Assembly (NCBI GenBank): GCA_903970405.1
Contig: CAJCIT010000023.1
Span: forward strand, 1 to 60,319
Source of the DNA: Acidobacteriaceae bacterium
GTDB taxonomy: Bacteria; Acidobacteriota; Terriglobia; Bryobacterales; Bryobacteraceae
Length of the DNA stretch: 60,319 bases
Direction of reading: 5' to 3'
The translations under genes were made by a program, and so were the position numbers. The notes under the pieces were generated by a model that ran no database searches, was not told the origin of the DNA, and saw only the letters and a list, made by a program, of their open reading frames with translations. Of this stretch, positions 34,555 to 41,684 are shown piece by piece (positions within the stretch are counted from its first letter, which is position 1; every line of letters starts with the position of its first letter).

Positions 34555-35181
34555 TCAATACTCGTTACCCGGCTGGGGCCAGATGGGCGTGAAAAGTCCC
34601 AGACGAGCGACGGTTCTGGTGAGACTGGCGGATCTTTGAGCGGCTTCAACGGGGTCCCAGGACCCGCGAACGAATTCTGACAGGCATGCGTTGTAGTCGG
34701 GACCTTGCTTGGCCGTACTACCCTTCTTCGGCACCAGTCGCGAACGCGTTGCTGACGAGCGAGACTCCTTCGCGATATCGATCAGCGTACGCTTCGGGTC
34801 GGGCAGACTGTCGGGCTCTTCGGGCATCTTAGTTACTCTGCAACTCAGATGCCTCGCCAAGTTAGCCTGATCGCCGAGCAGCCAAGCCTCCACCTCCCTT
34901 ACGGCGACCCGAAGGATAAGATTGTGACGTTTTGGTGCGGTGAGCCAATCATCGATAAGTGTTGGCGCACAGTCCGCCTTATCGAGGTCGGTCAAGACGA
35001 TAAAAGGTCTGCCTTTCGCCGCGCTGTTCCACCCGTTGATATTCCTCCGAAGATAGCCAAAGCCGCCGTGGCCATATACGGTTCCGACTTCATACCCGCG
35101 CTGAGCGTCATTGAGTAGACGCCTAAGCACGTACTCGCTCAGCTCGTCCTCGACAGCCAAATTGACCGGAATAACACTCAT
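34555..35181 (-). CDS. TOPRIM-like (DUF4276-like) protein, partner of the ATPase gene
   Basis: The 208-residue protein starts MSVIPVNLAVEDELSEYVLRRLL, where VEDELSEYVLRRLL has the form of the TOPRIM glutamate motif (usually VEGxxDExFL). It continues with PFIVLTDLDKADC (DxD) and REVEAWLLGDQANL, as in DUF4276 proteins, a TOPRIM-like nuclease family. Its ATG overlaps the stop of the AAA gene by 4 bases (ATGA), so expression is coupled. ATPase-plus-TOPRIM partnerships occur in anti-phage systems such as OLD, Gabija and PARIS. Function as an effector nuclease is inferred from motifs and context, not shown. Confidence 0.78.
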   Translation of the reverse strand: MSVIPVNLAVEDELSEYVLRRLLNDAQRGYEVGTVYGHGGFGYLRRNINGWNSAAKGRPFIVLTDLDKADCAPTLIDDWLTAPKRHNLILRVAVREVEAWLLGDQANLARHLSCRVTKMPEEPDSLPDPKRTLIDIAKESRSSATRSRLVPKKGSTAKQGPDYNACLSEFVRGSWDPVEAAQRSASLTRTVARLGLFTPIWPQPGNEY

Positions 35182-36323
35182 TGAAACAGGTCGATCTGAG
35201 AGAGCCCCGTTGGCGCGGTGCTGGGCAAGGCTGCATCCGCGACACTGAGTCCAGCTTCAAGCATCGCGCGGACCTCATCGGTGGATGACGCCAATGCGGC
35301 TCGGGTGCCCTCGGGGCGGGGAGTCAGCAGCACCACTTCCTCACCGCCGATGCCTTTCTGGGACAGCAACTCCCAGCTATGAGTGCTGACGAAGATCTGG
35401 CGATGGGCTCGTCTCTGGAGGCGGTAGAAAATTCCCGGAAGCTTTGCCACGATTCCTGAATGAAGGGATAGCTCCGGCTCTTCCAGCAAGAGCGGAGCGT
35501 CCCCATCCAGGAGCGACCAGAAGAGACCGATCAGCCGTAGCGTTCCGTCAGAGAACTGGTCTTCGCGCTGCCGTCCGGCATTTGGGCGCCAGTGTTCGTA
35601 GACCGCTTCAAGATGTGGAACTCCAGCTTCATCCTTAGTGTCATTTAAGTTCTTGAGCTGAGGAACTGCTCCTTGCAACGCCGCTTGGATCTTGCGCAAT
35701 CGTGACCTCCTGGTCTTCTCGGGTGTCTTGGCCACGATCTCAAGGAAGTTTCTGCCGAATGGATCATCCCCGGAAGGAGAAACTTGAAACGATTCCGGGT
35801 GTCTCAGCAACTGAGGGATGAGATGCAGGTAGCGGACCGATTCGAGGAATTTGGCGATCTCACGAAACCCCCCATTCGCGCTGATCTGTTCTAAGTGTGT
35901 CTGAGTAAGGCGCAATTCGTCGTCTTTGTCATTCCTATTGGGGCGTTCGAGTATGAGTTCGCCGTTACTCCACACTTTCTCGTAACGAAGCAGAGGCTGG
36001 CGGTATCCTCTGACCTGTTGAGTCATGCCGATCGCGTAGCGCCAAATTGCTTCCCCTTTTGCGTCTGAGAGGGTGACGTCGATTCCGACGTCAGGTTCCT
36101 TTCGCGCCGCAAGGCATCTGATTTTTGACAGGCCGCCACGCTGGGTGATCGCTCTCTGCAGGCCGCCGCCAGGCTTCGCGATGTCACGCAGGAACCTTAT
36201 TGTGTCGAGGAGGTTCGACTTACCCGAAGCATTCGGCCCCACGATAAAGACTCGTTCGGAGAGCGAGAGTTCAACGTCTCTGAAGTTTCGCCAGTTCTGT
36301 AGAACGAGCTTCGAAATAATCAT
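35178..36323 (-). CDS. AAA/ABC-type ATPase (RecF/OLD-like, AAA_15/21 class)
   Basis: This 381-residue ATPase begins MIISKLVLQNWRNFRDVELS with Walker A at about residues 29-37 (GPNASGKSN). It has a signature-like region REDQFSDGTLRLIGLFWSLL, Walker B plus D-loop in PLLLEEPELSLHSG and a switch histidine in IFVSTHSWELL. This is the SMC/RecF-like architecture used by OLD-family, Septu and PARIS ATPases. There is no coiled-coil arm long enough for an SMC protein and no C-terminal TOPRIM in the same chain; that part seems to be supplied by the overlapping downstream gene. A repeat element lies 128 bases upstream. Confidence 0.9.
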   Translation of the reverse strand: MIISKLVLQNWRNFRDVELSLSERVFIVGPNASGKSNLLDTIRFLRDIAKPGGGLQRAITQRGGLSKIRCLAARKEPDVGIDVTLSDAKGEAIWRYAIGMTQQVRGYRQPLLRYEKVWSNGELILERPNRNDKDDELRLTQTHLEQISANGGFREIAKFLESVRYLHLIPQLLRHPESFQVSPSGDDPFGRNFLEIVAKTPEKTRRSRLRKIQAALQGAVPQLKNLNDTKDEAGVPHLEAVYEHWRPNAGRQREDQFSDGTLRLIGLFWSLLDGDAPLLLEEPELSLHSGIVAKLPGIFYRLQRRAHRQIFVSTHSWELLSQKGIGGEEVVLLTPRPEGTRAALASSTDEVRAMLEAGLSVADAALPSTAPTGLSQIDLFQ

Positions 36324-36450
36324 CCGTGTCTAACATTCTACGCATGCCTGTCCAAATGATTGCCCTCGAGGTCCTGTTTCCCGGAGCCTGTAAGTGTCCT
36401 TGAAATCCCAAGCCCATCATTGAACAGAGTGAGCCTCGAGAGCTAGCAAC

Positions 36451-36678
36451 CCTTCCGAGCCGCGACCGTCAGGGAGCGACCGGTTGCCCCGACAAGACTT
36501 GCTTACCGCGGTCGCCGCCTCGGAAAAACCTGAGTCTCCGGAAGTGACTGCGGCATGGAAGCACTGCGGGTTTACCCGCTTGCTTACATTACGCGTGCGG
36601 TCCAGAAGGGGGCGTCGGGTTGATCTGTGAACGTCGGGACCAGCACCGGTCGCTCCCTCACGGTCGCGCCTCGGAAGG
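36451..36678. mobile_element. MITE-like element with terminal inverted repeats (repeat family copy A)
   Basis: The left end reads CCTTCCGAGCCGCGACCGTC then AGGGAGCGACCGGTTG. The right end, read on the other strand, gives CCTTCCGAGGCGCGACCGTG then AGGGAGCGACCGGTGCTGGTC. The terminal inverted repeats span about 35 bases with three or four differences and enclose about 155 bases without a gene. I see no clear target duplication. Related ends occur at 41.0, 48.3 and 52.3 kb. It lies between the ATPase gene start and the GH42 gene end. Confidence 0.75.
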
Positions 36679-36714
36679 CTCACGCTCAACGTTACGGGCA
36701 TGCCCGGCTGTAAA

Positions 36715-38826
36715 CTACCTCCAGATCGCAACTCCGCCCGCCGGGATGGTCCTTCCGCCGCTCACGAAGGTCGCATTCGGCGCCGCCGGAACTGGCTGGT
36801 CGGTGTCAGTAAAGTTAGTCGCGGCCCAGAAGCCGTCTCGCCAGTCAATCATCAAGTTCAGCGGATAGCTCGCCGGCTTGGCGCCCGCCGATTGATAAAC
36901 GGAATGCAGCAAGTCGGCTTCGAGTTGGCCGTCCTCGCTATCGACGCCAATATAGATCACGTGGCCCTTGCCGACCTTGTGCCCTGTGGCGGCGGCCGTG
37001 CCTTTGTAGAATTGGTCGGCGTAACGGGCTAATACTTCGGTCCCCGGCCGTGGTTCGAGTAAGTCAGCCCAAACGCCCCACGCGTATTCCTTGCCGAATG
37101 CCGTCACTTTGCCGTCGCGGCCGGGAGGCAGCACGTCGTAACGCGGGATGGCCGAGCCGATCAGATCATAAATCGGCTCGGCCCAGAGCGTCTCCCAAAT
37201 GTGGCCGCGGCGATCCTTCTGGCCCGTGCGGCACGTCAGCACCAGGGTACCGCCATTTTCCGCATACTTAGTAAGCCGGCCGATAAAGTCCTTGTCGACC
37301 AACTGTCGAGCGGGCGAGACCACGAACGGGTATTTGCCGAAGTCTTTCGCGTCAGTAATAACATCGACGGGGGCGCCTAATGACTTGATGGCCCGGTAAT
37401 ACTTCAGCCAATGGCCGGTTGTGTTCCAGCGCGTAGTCTGCCTGTGATTCTCCATGTCCCATCGGCTATCCCAATCGATGAGCAAGGCGGTGCGGCGCGC
37501 TTCGTAATCCTGGGGCGGCATTGCGTGGGGTGTATACAAACTGCGTAGCTTCCGCACGTCCTCGATGGATTCGACGAATTCCTTGCCGCCCGGAGCGAGC
37601 GTGACGCCGTCAGGTTCAACCATCGTCTTGTGATAGAGCTCATCGCCGTAAGCGGGCTGGCGATAGCGATAGACGCAAACGAAGCGGCCGCCCAGCGCGA
37701 AGGCGCGTGAAATCCAGGCATGGACCACGCCTGGCTGGGGCAGGGGATTGACGGGCGCCCAATTCACCTGGCCGGGCTGCAATTCCATCGGCCCTTCAAT
37801 GCCGCTGCCGAGATTCCGCAAGTAGTCATGCGTGAAGGAGACGTGCGCAGGGTCGCCCATGCGGAACCCCAGATTGCCGCGAAAGAGGCCGCCGCTCACT
37901 GGATACATGGTGAAGCTTAAGATGTCGAGATCGTTCTGGGAAAGGGCCGGATCGATCAGCTCATAATTCATCATGAAGTTAGTGGTGATCCACTGGTTCT
38001 TCACGTGGCGGCGCAAGACACCGGCCTGAAAGCGCAGATAGGCGGCGGCTTCATGGGCGAACCAGCGATGCAGATCGAGCATGGCGTGCGGATTGACGCC
38101 GGCGATCAGTTCCGTCTGATTGGGCATCTCGACTTGCGAGAAATCGTTGTAGCGCTGTGACCAGAATGCGGCGCCCCAATCGTCGTTCAAACGGTCAATG
38201 GCGCCATACTTTTCGCGAAGCCATTCGCGGAACTTGGTTTGCGAATCGGGCGCGTACGACATGCCCTGGCCGTAGTGCGAAAGTTCGTTGTCGAGCTGCC
38301 AGCCCCACACGGTGGGATTCGCTCCATACCTCTCCGCCATCCTCTCGTCGATTTTTTCAACGTAATCCCGATAGACCAGCGAACTCCAATCGGCCTGTTC
38401 GCGGGAGCCGTGATTCATCCGGGTTCCCTGCGCGTTAATCATAAGAATCTCGGGATGCTTGCGAGCGAGCCAGGCGGGCGGCGTTGCGCTGGGCGTGCAG
38501 AGGATCACCTTGAGGCCGTACTTCGCGGCCAGCGCAACTGTTTTGTCGAGCCAGCCGAATTCGAAATGCCCCTCTTCGGGCTCCATGAAACTCCACGCGA
38601 ACTCGGCGACGTGGATGTACTCAAAGCCGAATTTCTTGATGTTGGCGATGTCCCGCTCCCATTGCGACTCAGGCCACGCTTCGGGGTAATAGTACACGCC
38701 AATGGTCATCAACTGTTCGGGAGGAAACCAAGCCTTCAATTGCGCAGGGCTGGCTGGGGGCGGAGTCGTTTGGGACATTGACACAAAGACAAGAATCGGC
38801 AGCGATGCAAGGAGGCGTTTGAGCAT
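36715..38826 (-). CDS. glycoside hydrolase family 42 beta-galactosidase, exported
   Basis: The 703-residue precursor has a signal peptide (LLASLPILVFVSMSQTTPPP). GH42 marks are IGVYYYPEAWPESQWERDI, FAWSFMEPEEGHFEFGWLD, PSATPPAWLA, the acid/base glutamate in VWGWQLDNELSHYG, the nucleophile glutamate in EGPMELQPGQVNW, and a later trimerisation-type domain around ALLIDWDSRWDMEN. GH42 enzymes release beta-galactose from oligosaccharides and are usually cytosolic. Export suggests use on galactan or arabinogalactan outside the cell. The length fits the family. The gene is monocistronic. Confidence 0.93.
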   Translation of the reverse strand: MLKRLLASLPILVFVSMSQTTPPPASPAQLKAWFPPEQLMTIGVYYYPEAWPESQWERDIANIKKFGFEYIHVAEFAWSFMEPEEGHFEFGWLDKTVALAAKYGLKVILCTPSATPPAWLARKHPEILMINAQGTRMNHGSREQADWSSLVYRDYVEKIDERMAERYGANPTVWGWQLDNELSHYGQGMSYAPDSQTKFREWLREKYGAIDRLNDDWGAAFWSQRYNDFSQVEMPNQTELIAGVNPHAMLDLHRWFAHEAAAYLRFQAGVLRRHVKNQWITTNFMMNYELIDPALSQNDLDILSFTMYPVSGGLFRGNLGFRMGDPAHVSFTHDYLRNLGSGIEGPMELQPGQVNWAPVNPLPQPGVVHAWISRAFALGGRFVCVYRYRQPAYGDELYHKTMVEPDGVTLAPGGKEFVESIEDVRKLRSLYTPHAMPPQDYEARRTALLIDWDSRWDMENHRQTTRWNTTGHWLKYYRAIKSLGAPVDVITDAKDFGKYPFVVSPARQLVDKDFIGRLTKYAENGGTLVLTCRTGQKDRRGHIWETLWAEPIYDLIGSAIPRYDVLPPGRDGKVTAFGKEYAWGVWADLLEPRPGTEVLARYADQFYKGTAAATGHKVGKGHVIYIGVDSEDGQLEADLLHSVYQSAGAKPASYPLNLMIDWRDGFWAATNFTDTDQPVPAAPNATFVSGGRTIPAGGVAIWR

Positions 38827-38861
38827 GACAAGACCTGAGTAGACAGTATGTCAAAGCGGCC

Positions 38862-39245
38862 CTACAAGGCCTGGTATTCGAGAAAAGTGACGCAGACGCC
38901 GTTCGGGTCAATGACCGTGAATTCGATTGTGCCCCATGGCGTCCGGTGCAGGGAACTGTTCGGATGTAACGTTCCGCCGCGGCTCTGAAATTCAGCTAAG
39001 TAAGCTTCGATGCCTTTCACGGCGATTCGAACCATTGTCTGATCTCCGACTGTCTTTGCCAGAGCCTTGTCAGTTATGCCGGCAATATGGAGGATCGCGT
39101 GGCCGCGGCGAATGCCTGCATAGGAGGGCGGTGTGGCGTCACGGAATCGCTCTTCGAACCCGCACACCTCCGTCCACCATTTCAGCGATTCCGTTGTGTC
39201 CCTAGCGGGCAGAACGGGAATGGCCACTCTGAACGTCGATTCCAT
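38862..39245 (-). CDS. VOC/glyoxalase superfamily protein
   Basis: The 127-residue protein has the two beta-alpha-beta-beta-beta modules of the vicinal oxygen chelate fold: FRVAIPVLPARDTTESLKWW, YAGIRRGHAILHIAG, VRIAVKGIEAYLAEFQSRGG and WGTIEFTVIDPNGVCVTFLE. The closing DPNGxxxxFLE is typical of bleomycin-resistance/glyoxalase-like proteins. Of the metal ligands, the glutamate near the end is present. Substrate and metal cannot be called. The order and spacing suggest it might be co-transcribed with the TetR gene 53 bases upstream. Confidence 0.88.
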   Translation of the reverse strand: MESTFRVAIPVLPARDTTESLKWWTEVCGFEERFRDATPPSYAGIRRGHAILHIAGITDKALAKTVGDQTMVRIAVKGIEAYLAEFQSRGGTLHPNSSLHRTPWGTIEFTVIDPNGVCVTFLEYQAL

Positions 39246-39298
39246 GGTTCGAAGTATAGGGCGTTCTTATCGAGCCGTACAAGCCGCGGAAAGGCTCG

Positions 39299-39961
39299 TC
39301 AATTTTCCCGGTTCTGGAGAGAGTCGGTTGGACGCAGCCCGGAGAGGAGGATCTCAGTTGAGACCTTCATGTATTCGCTGCCGGCGCTGCCGGGTTCAAA
39401 GCCGACAAAAATCCTTAGAACACTGATACCGTGCACCGCGGACCAGATGAACGAGGCAAGCAGCACCGGATCGCCGGGACGCACGTCGCCCGACTGCTGG
39501 CCTTCGCGGACCACGTCAACCAGAATGTGAAACGACCGGGCAGACTCGGCCGCTTTCCACTGCTCTGGATTCTCGCCCACAAAGCCGGAGCCGAACATGG
39601 CTTCAAAATGAGCGCGATTCTCCGCTGCGAAACGGACATAGGCCAGGCCCATAGCGCGCAGGCGGGCGGCGAAGCCTGGTTCCGCCCCGTCGCGAGCCTC
39701 CGCCAGCGCATTCGCAAACCGTTCGAAGCCCGCCTGACAAATCGCGGAGAGGAGCGCGTCCTTGTCGGCAAAGTGCCGGTAAGGCGCGGAGCGGGAGACG
39801 TTCAGCCGGCTCCCCAGTTCGCGAAGAGTCAGGCCATGAACGCCTTTTTCCTGAATCAGCCGCAGGCCTTCGTCGAGTAGCGCGTCCCGAAGGTCGCCGT
39901 GATGGTAGGGAGCCCGGGCGGGCGGCTCGGGTGAATCGGCGTGCTGAGCGGAAGAGGTCAC
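39299..39961 (-). CDS. TetR-family transcriptional regulator
   Basis: From GTG 39961 the protein has 220 residues. The N-terminal TetR DNA-binding domain is clear: ALLDEGLRLIQEKGVHGLTL, RELGSRLNVSRSAPYRHFAD and KDALLSAIC. The C-terminal helical ligand-binding domain includes YVRFAAENRAHFEAMFGSGF and is of the TetR_C_33/WHG type. It is divergent from a membrane protein gene with two 15-bp palindromes between them. It very probably represses that gene and itself. The frame also opens at TTG 39997, but that start lies inside the first palindrome. Confidence 0.92.
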   Translation of the reverse strand: MTSSAQHADSPEPPARAPYHHGDLRDALLDEGLRLIQEKGVHGLTLRELGSRLNVSRSAPYRHFADKDALLSAICQAGFERFANALAEARDGAEPGFAARLRAMGLAYVRFAAENRAHFEAMFGSGFVGENPEQWKAAESARSFHILVDVVREGQQSGDVRPGDPVLLASFIWSAVHGISVLRIFVGFEPGSAGSEYMKVSTEILLSGLRPTDSLQNREN

Positions 39962-39983
39962 CAACCCACTGTTGCAGAAAGAT

Positions 39984-39998
39984 GTTGACAGTGTCAAC
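39984..39998. promoter_or_regulatory. TetR operator 1 (predicted)
   Basis: GTTGACAGTGTCAAC is a perfect 15-bp palindrome (7-1-7). It contains the -35 hexamer of the predicted rightward promoter and sits directly upstream of the TetR gene start. The half-site GTTGAC recurs in operator 2. Confidence 0.75.
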
Positions 39999-40014
39999 TG
40001 CCCGGCCTTATATT
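39985..40014 (+). promoter_or_regulatory. predicted sigma-70-type promoter for the membrane protein
   Basis: TTGACA (39985-39990, full consensus) and TATATT (40009-40014) are 18 bases apart. The -35 lies inside operator 1 and transcription should begin near 40021, inside operator 2, so repressor binding at either site would block it. Confidence 0.65.
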
Positions 40015-40029
40015 GTTGACATGGTCAAC
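40015..40029. promoter_or_regulatory. TetR operator 2 (predicted)
   Basis: GTTGACATGGTCAAC is a 6-3-6 palindrome with the same outer bases as operator 1. The centres are 31 bases apart, close to three helical turns. It overlaps the ATG at 40021 and the expected transcription start. Confidence 0.72.
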
Positions 40030-41055
40030 ATCGTCATGAAAAACCCCACTGAAATTCTTCTTGTCGCTTGGCGGCGGCACAGACTGCTGACGCTGTTCAC
40101 AGTGATGCTGCTGATTGGCTTCGTCCTTTCATGTATTGGGGTCCTGGCGGACCCACGCGTCATCACGGGCGCGCCGCGGTGGCTGAAACCAGCGAAGTTC
40201 GCGATTTCCGGGGCGATCTACGCCGCGACGCTGATTTGGCTGCTGGGGCAGGTGACAGTTTGGCCGCGCATGATCAAACGCCTGATGGACGTGAGCGCGT
40301 GGCTGCTGTTGGCGGAAGTCGCGCTGATCGACTTGCAGGCGGCGCGCGGTACCACCAGCCACTTCAACGTCTCGACAGCATTCGACGCCGCGATCTTCTC
40401 GACGATGGGCGTCATGATTCTGGTGATTTGGGCGATCAGCGCGATTCTGTTCGCGGCGCTTTGCCGGCAGAGATTTGAGAGCCGGGCCTGGGGCGCGGCG
40501 CTCAGAGCCGGGGTGTTGCTGACGGTTCTGGGGTCAGGGTCAGGCGCGCTGATGACCAGTCCGACTCATGCGCAGATGCAGGGGATGAAACACGCGCCGC
40601 CAAGCACGGTCGGCGCGCATACGGTGGGCGGTCCGGATGGCGGACCGGGTTTGCCAATCACCCGTTGGAGCACTGAGCATGGCGACCTTCGAGTTCCGCA
40701 CTTTCTGGGTCTTCACGGCATGCAGGCGATTCCGCTTTTCGCCTGGCTGTTGCAAGCACTGACGCCTTGGTCCGACAACCGGCGGCGGAGGCTGGTACTC
40801 GCCGGTTCGTTCAGTTACCTGGCTCTGTTTATTCTGCTGCTGTGCCAGGCGCTGAGCGGCGCGTCCGTGGTATCGGCGAACGCCGGGAGCATGGCGGCTT
40901 GGGTGGTATGGCTTTCGTTGACGGTGACCGGATTCGCGGCGGCGGGTCTTGGCGGGTTATCTCATGCGGCGACAGAAGGCCCGGTTGTGACGGCCGCCGG
41001 CGTTTCAGGGAGCGACCGGTTGCTGGTCCCGGATGCATCCCACTCGCCCTACTGA
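40021..41055 (+). CDS. seven- to eight-span inner-membrane protein, TetR-controlled
   Basis: From ATG 40021 it has 344 residues. Hydrophobic spans include LLTLFTVMLLIGFVLSCIGV, FAISGAIYAATLIWLLGQVT, VSAWLLLAEVALI, AAIFSTMGVMILVIWAISAI, AGVLLTVLGSGSGALM, ALFILLLCQALSGASVV and AAWVVWLSLTVTGFAAAGLG. Motifs such as RWLKPAKFAIS and RGTTSHFN followed by STAFDAAIF recur in an unnamed family. Another start, ATG 40036, is possible; neither has a ribosome-binding site, so translation may be leaderless from the predicted promoter. The last 15 or so residues are encoded by a dispersed repeat. Confidence 0.82.
   Translation: MVNIVMKNPTEILLVAWRRHRLLTLFTVMLLIGFVLSCIGVLADPRVITGAPRWLKPAKFAISGAIYAATLIWLLGQVTVWPRMIKRLMDVSAWLLLAEVALIDLQAARGTTSHFNVSTAFDAAIFSTMGVMILVIWAISAILFAALCRQRFESRAWGAALRAGVLLTVLGSGSGALMTSPTHAQMQGMKHAPPSTVGAHTVGGPDGGPGLPITRWSTEHGDLRVPHFLGLHGMQAIPLFAWLLQALTPWSDNRRRRLVLAGSFSYLALFILLLCQALSGASVVSANAGSMAAWVVWLSLTVTGFAAAGLGGLSHAATEGPVVTAAGVSGSDRLLVPDASHSPY
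41006..41030 (+). repeat. partial copy of the GAGCCGCGACCG repeat family (copy D)
   Basis: TCAGGGAGCGACCGGTTGCTGGTC matches the inner part of the repeat ends at 36.47 and 52.26 kb. It lies in frame within the 3' end of the membrane protein gene. Another fragment, GAGCCGCGACC, occurs about 120 bases further on, just before the histidine leader. Confidence 0.65.
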
Positions 41056-41161
41056 ACCGCGCGTAAAGTAGGTAAAGCGGCTGACGGCAACTATTCGGAG
41101 CCAGACAGGCGCGCCCACGCCGGCTGAGCCGCGACCAGAACCCGTGTTATCCTGTGTGTTC

Positions 41162-41206
41162 ATGCGGCATGCCTTCCACCATCATCGCCATCCCTTGATG
41201 GGCTGA
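41162..41206 (+). CDS. hisL: his operon leader peptide
   Basis: ATG CGG CAT GCC TTC CAC CAT CAT CGC CAT CCC TTG ATG GGC TGA encodes MRHAFHHHRHPLMG, 14 residues with five histidines (H3, H6, H7, H8, H10). It lies 92 bases before hisI and just ahead of a terminator hairpin, the classic arrangement for ribosome-mediated attenuation of histidine synthesis. When charged tRNA-His is scarce the ribosome should stall on codons 6-10 (41177-41191). No strong ribosome-binding site is visible upstream. Confidence 0.85.
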   Translation: MRHAFHHHRHPLMG

Positions 41207-41288
41207 CTTGGCGGTGCGCTTGCTGAATGAAATCGGTTTTTGCAGTTGAGAAGAGCAGCCCGCCGTGTTGGCGGGCTCTTTGTTTTTC
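41186..41288 (+). promoter_or_regulatory. his attenuator with alternative hairpins
   Basis: Four segments can pair in the classic way. Arm 1 CGCCA (41186-41190, inside the histidine codons) pairs with TGGCG (41209-41213). The overlapping arm 2 GGCGG (41210-41214) can instead pair with CCGCC (41260-41264). That segment is the left arm of the terminator AGCCCGCC/GGCGGGCT (41257-41264/41270-41277). A ribosome stalled at the histidine codons covers arm 1, frees arm 2 and prevents the terminator from forming. Confidence 0.78.
41257..41288 (+). terminator. rho-independent terminator of the his attenuator
   Basis: A perfect 8-bp GC-rich stem AGCCCGCC/GGCGGGCT with loop GTGTT is followed by CTTTGTTTTTC. 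It ends 10 bases before the hisI start, so read-through is required for any his gene to be expressed from the upstream promoter. Confidence 0.88.
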
Positions 41289-41297
41289 AGGACACTC

Positions 41298-41684
41298 ATG
41301 GGTATTGCGCTCGACTTCGATAAACAGAACGGACTGATCGCCGCCGTTGTGCAGGACGCCGCTTCACACCGGGTGCTGATGGTGGGCTATATGAACCGGG
41401 AAGCGTTCGATAAAACCATCGCCACCGGCCACGTCACTTTCTTCAGCCGCTCGCGCCAGAAACTGTGGACCAAGGGCGAAAGCTCAGGCCACTTCCTCCT
41501 GCTCAAATCCATTTTTACTGACTGCGATGCGGACGCCCTCCTCGTACAAGCCGAACAGACCGAGCCTGGCATCTGCCATGAAGGCTACGAAAGCTGCTTC
41601 TTCCGCGCCTGGGAAGACGGCGAATGGAAGACAGCGGAACAGCGCATCTACGACCCCGCCGCGGTTTACGGGGGAACGAAGTGA
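41298..41684 (+). CDS. hisI: phosphoribosyl-AMP cyclohydrolase
   Basis: The 128-residue enzyme opens the adenine ring of PR-AMP, the third step of histidine synthesis. Seen are [50 protein letters not shown], the metal-binding DCDADALLV and EGYESCFFR. It is the stand-alone HisI form; the HisE domain found fused in enterobacteria is absent. AGGA lies five bases before ATG 41298. The stop overlaps the hisG start by 4 bases (GTGA). Confidence 0.96.
   Translation: MGIALDFDKQNGLIAAVVQDAASHRVLMVGYMNREAFDKTIATGHVTFFSRSRQKLWTKGESSGHFLLLKSIFTDCDADALLVQAEQTEPGICHEGYESCFFRAWEDGEWKTAEQRIYDPAAVYGGTK

Noticed and set aside
34555-36323. Calling the ATPase/TOPRIM-like pair a known system such as PARIS, Gabija or Septu
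   Set aside because: The partner is not recognisable as AriB (DUF4435), a UvrD-like helicase or an HNH nuclease, and the ATPase chain lacks its own TOPRIM domain. Only a general resemblance can be claimed.
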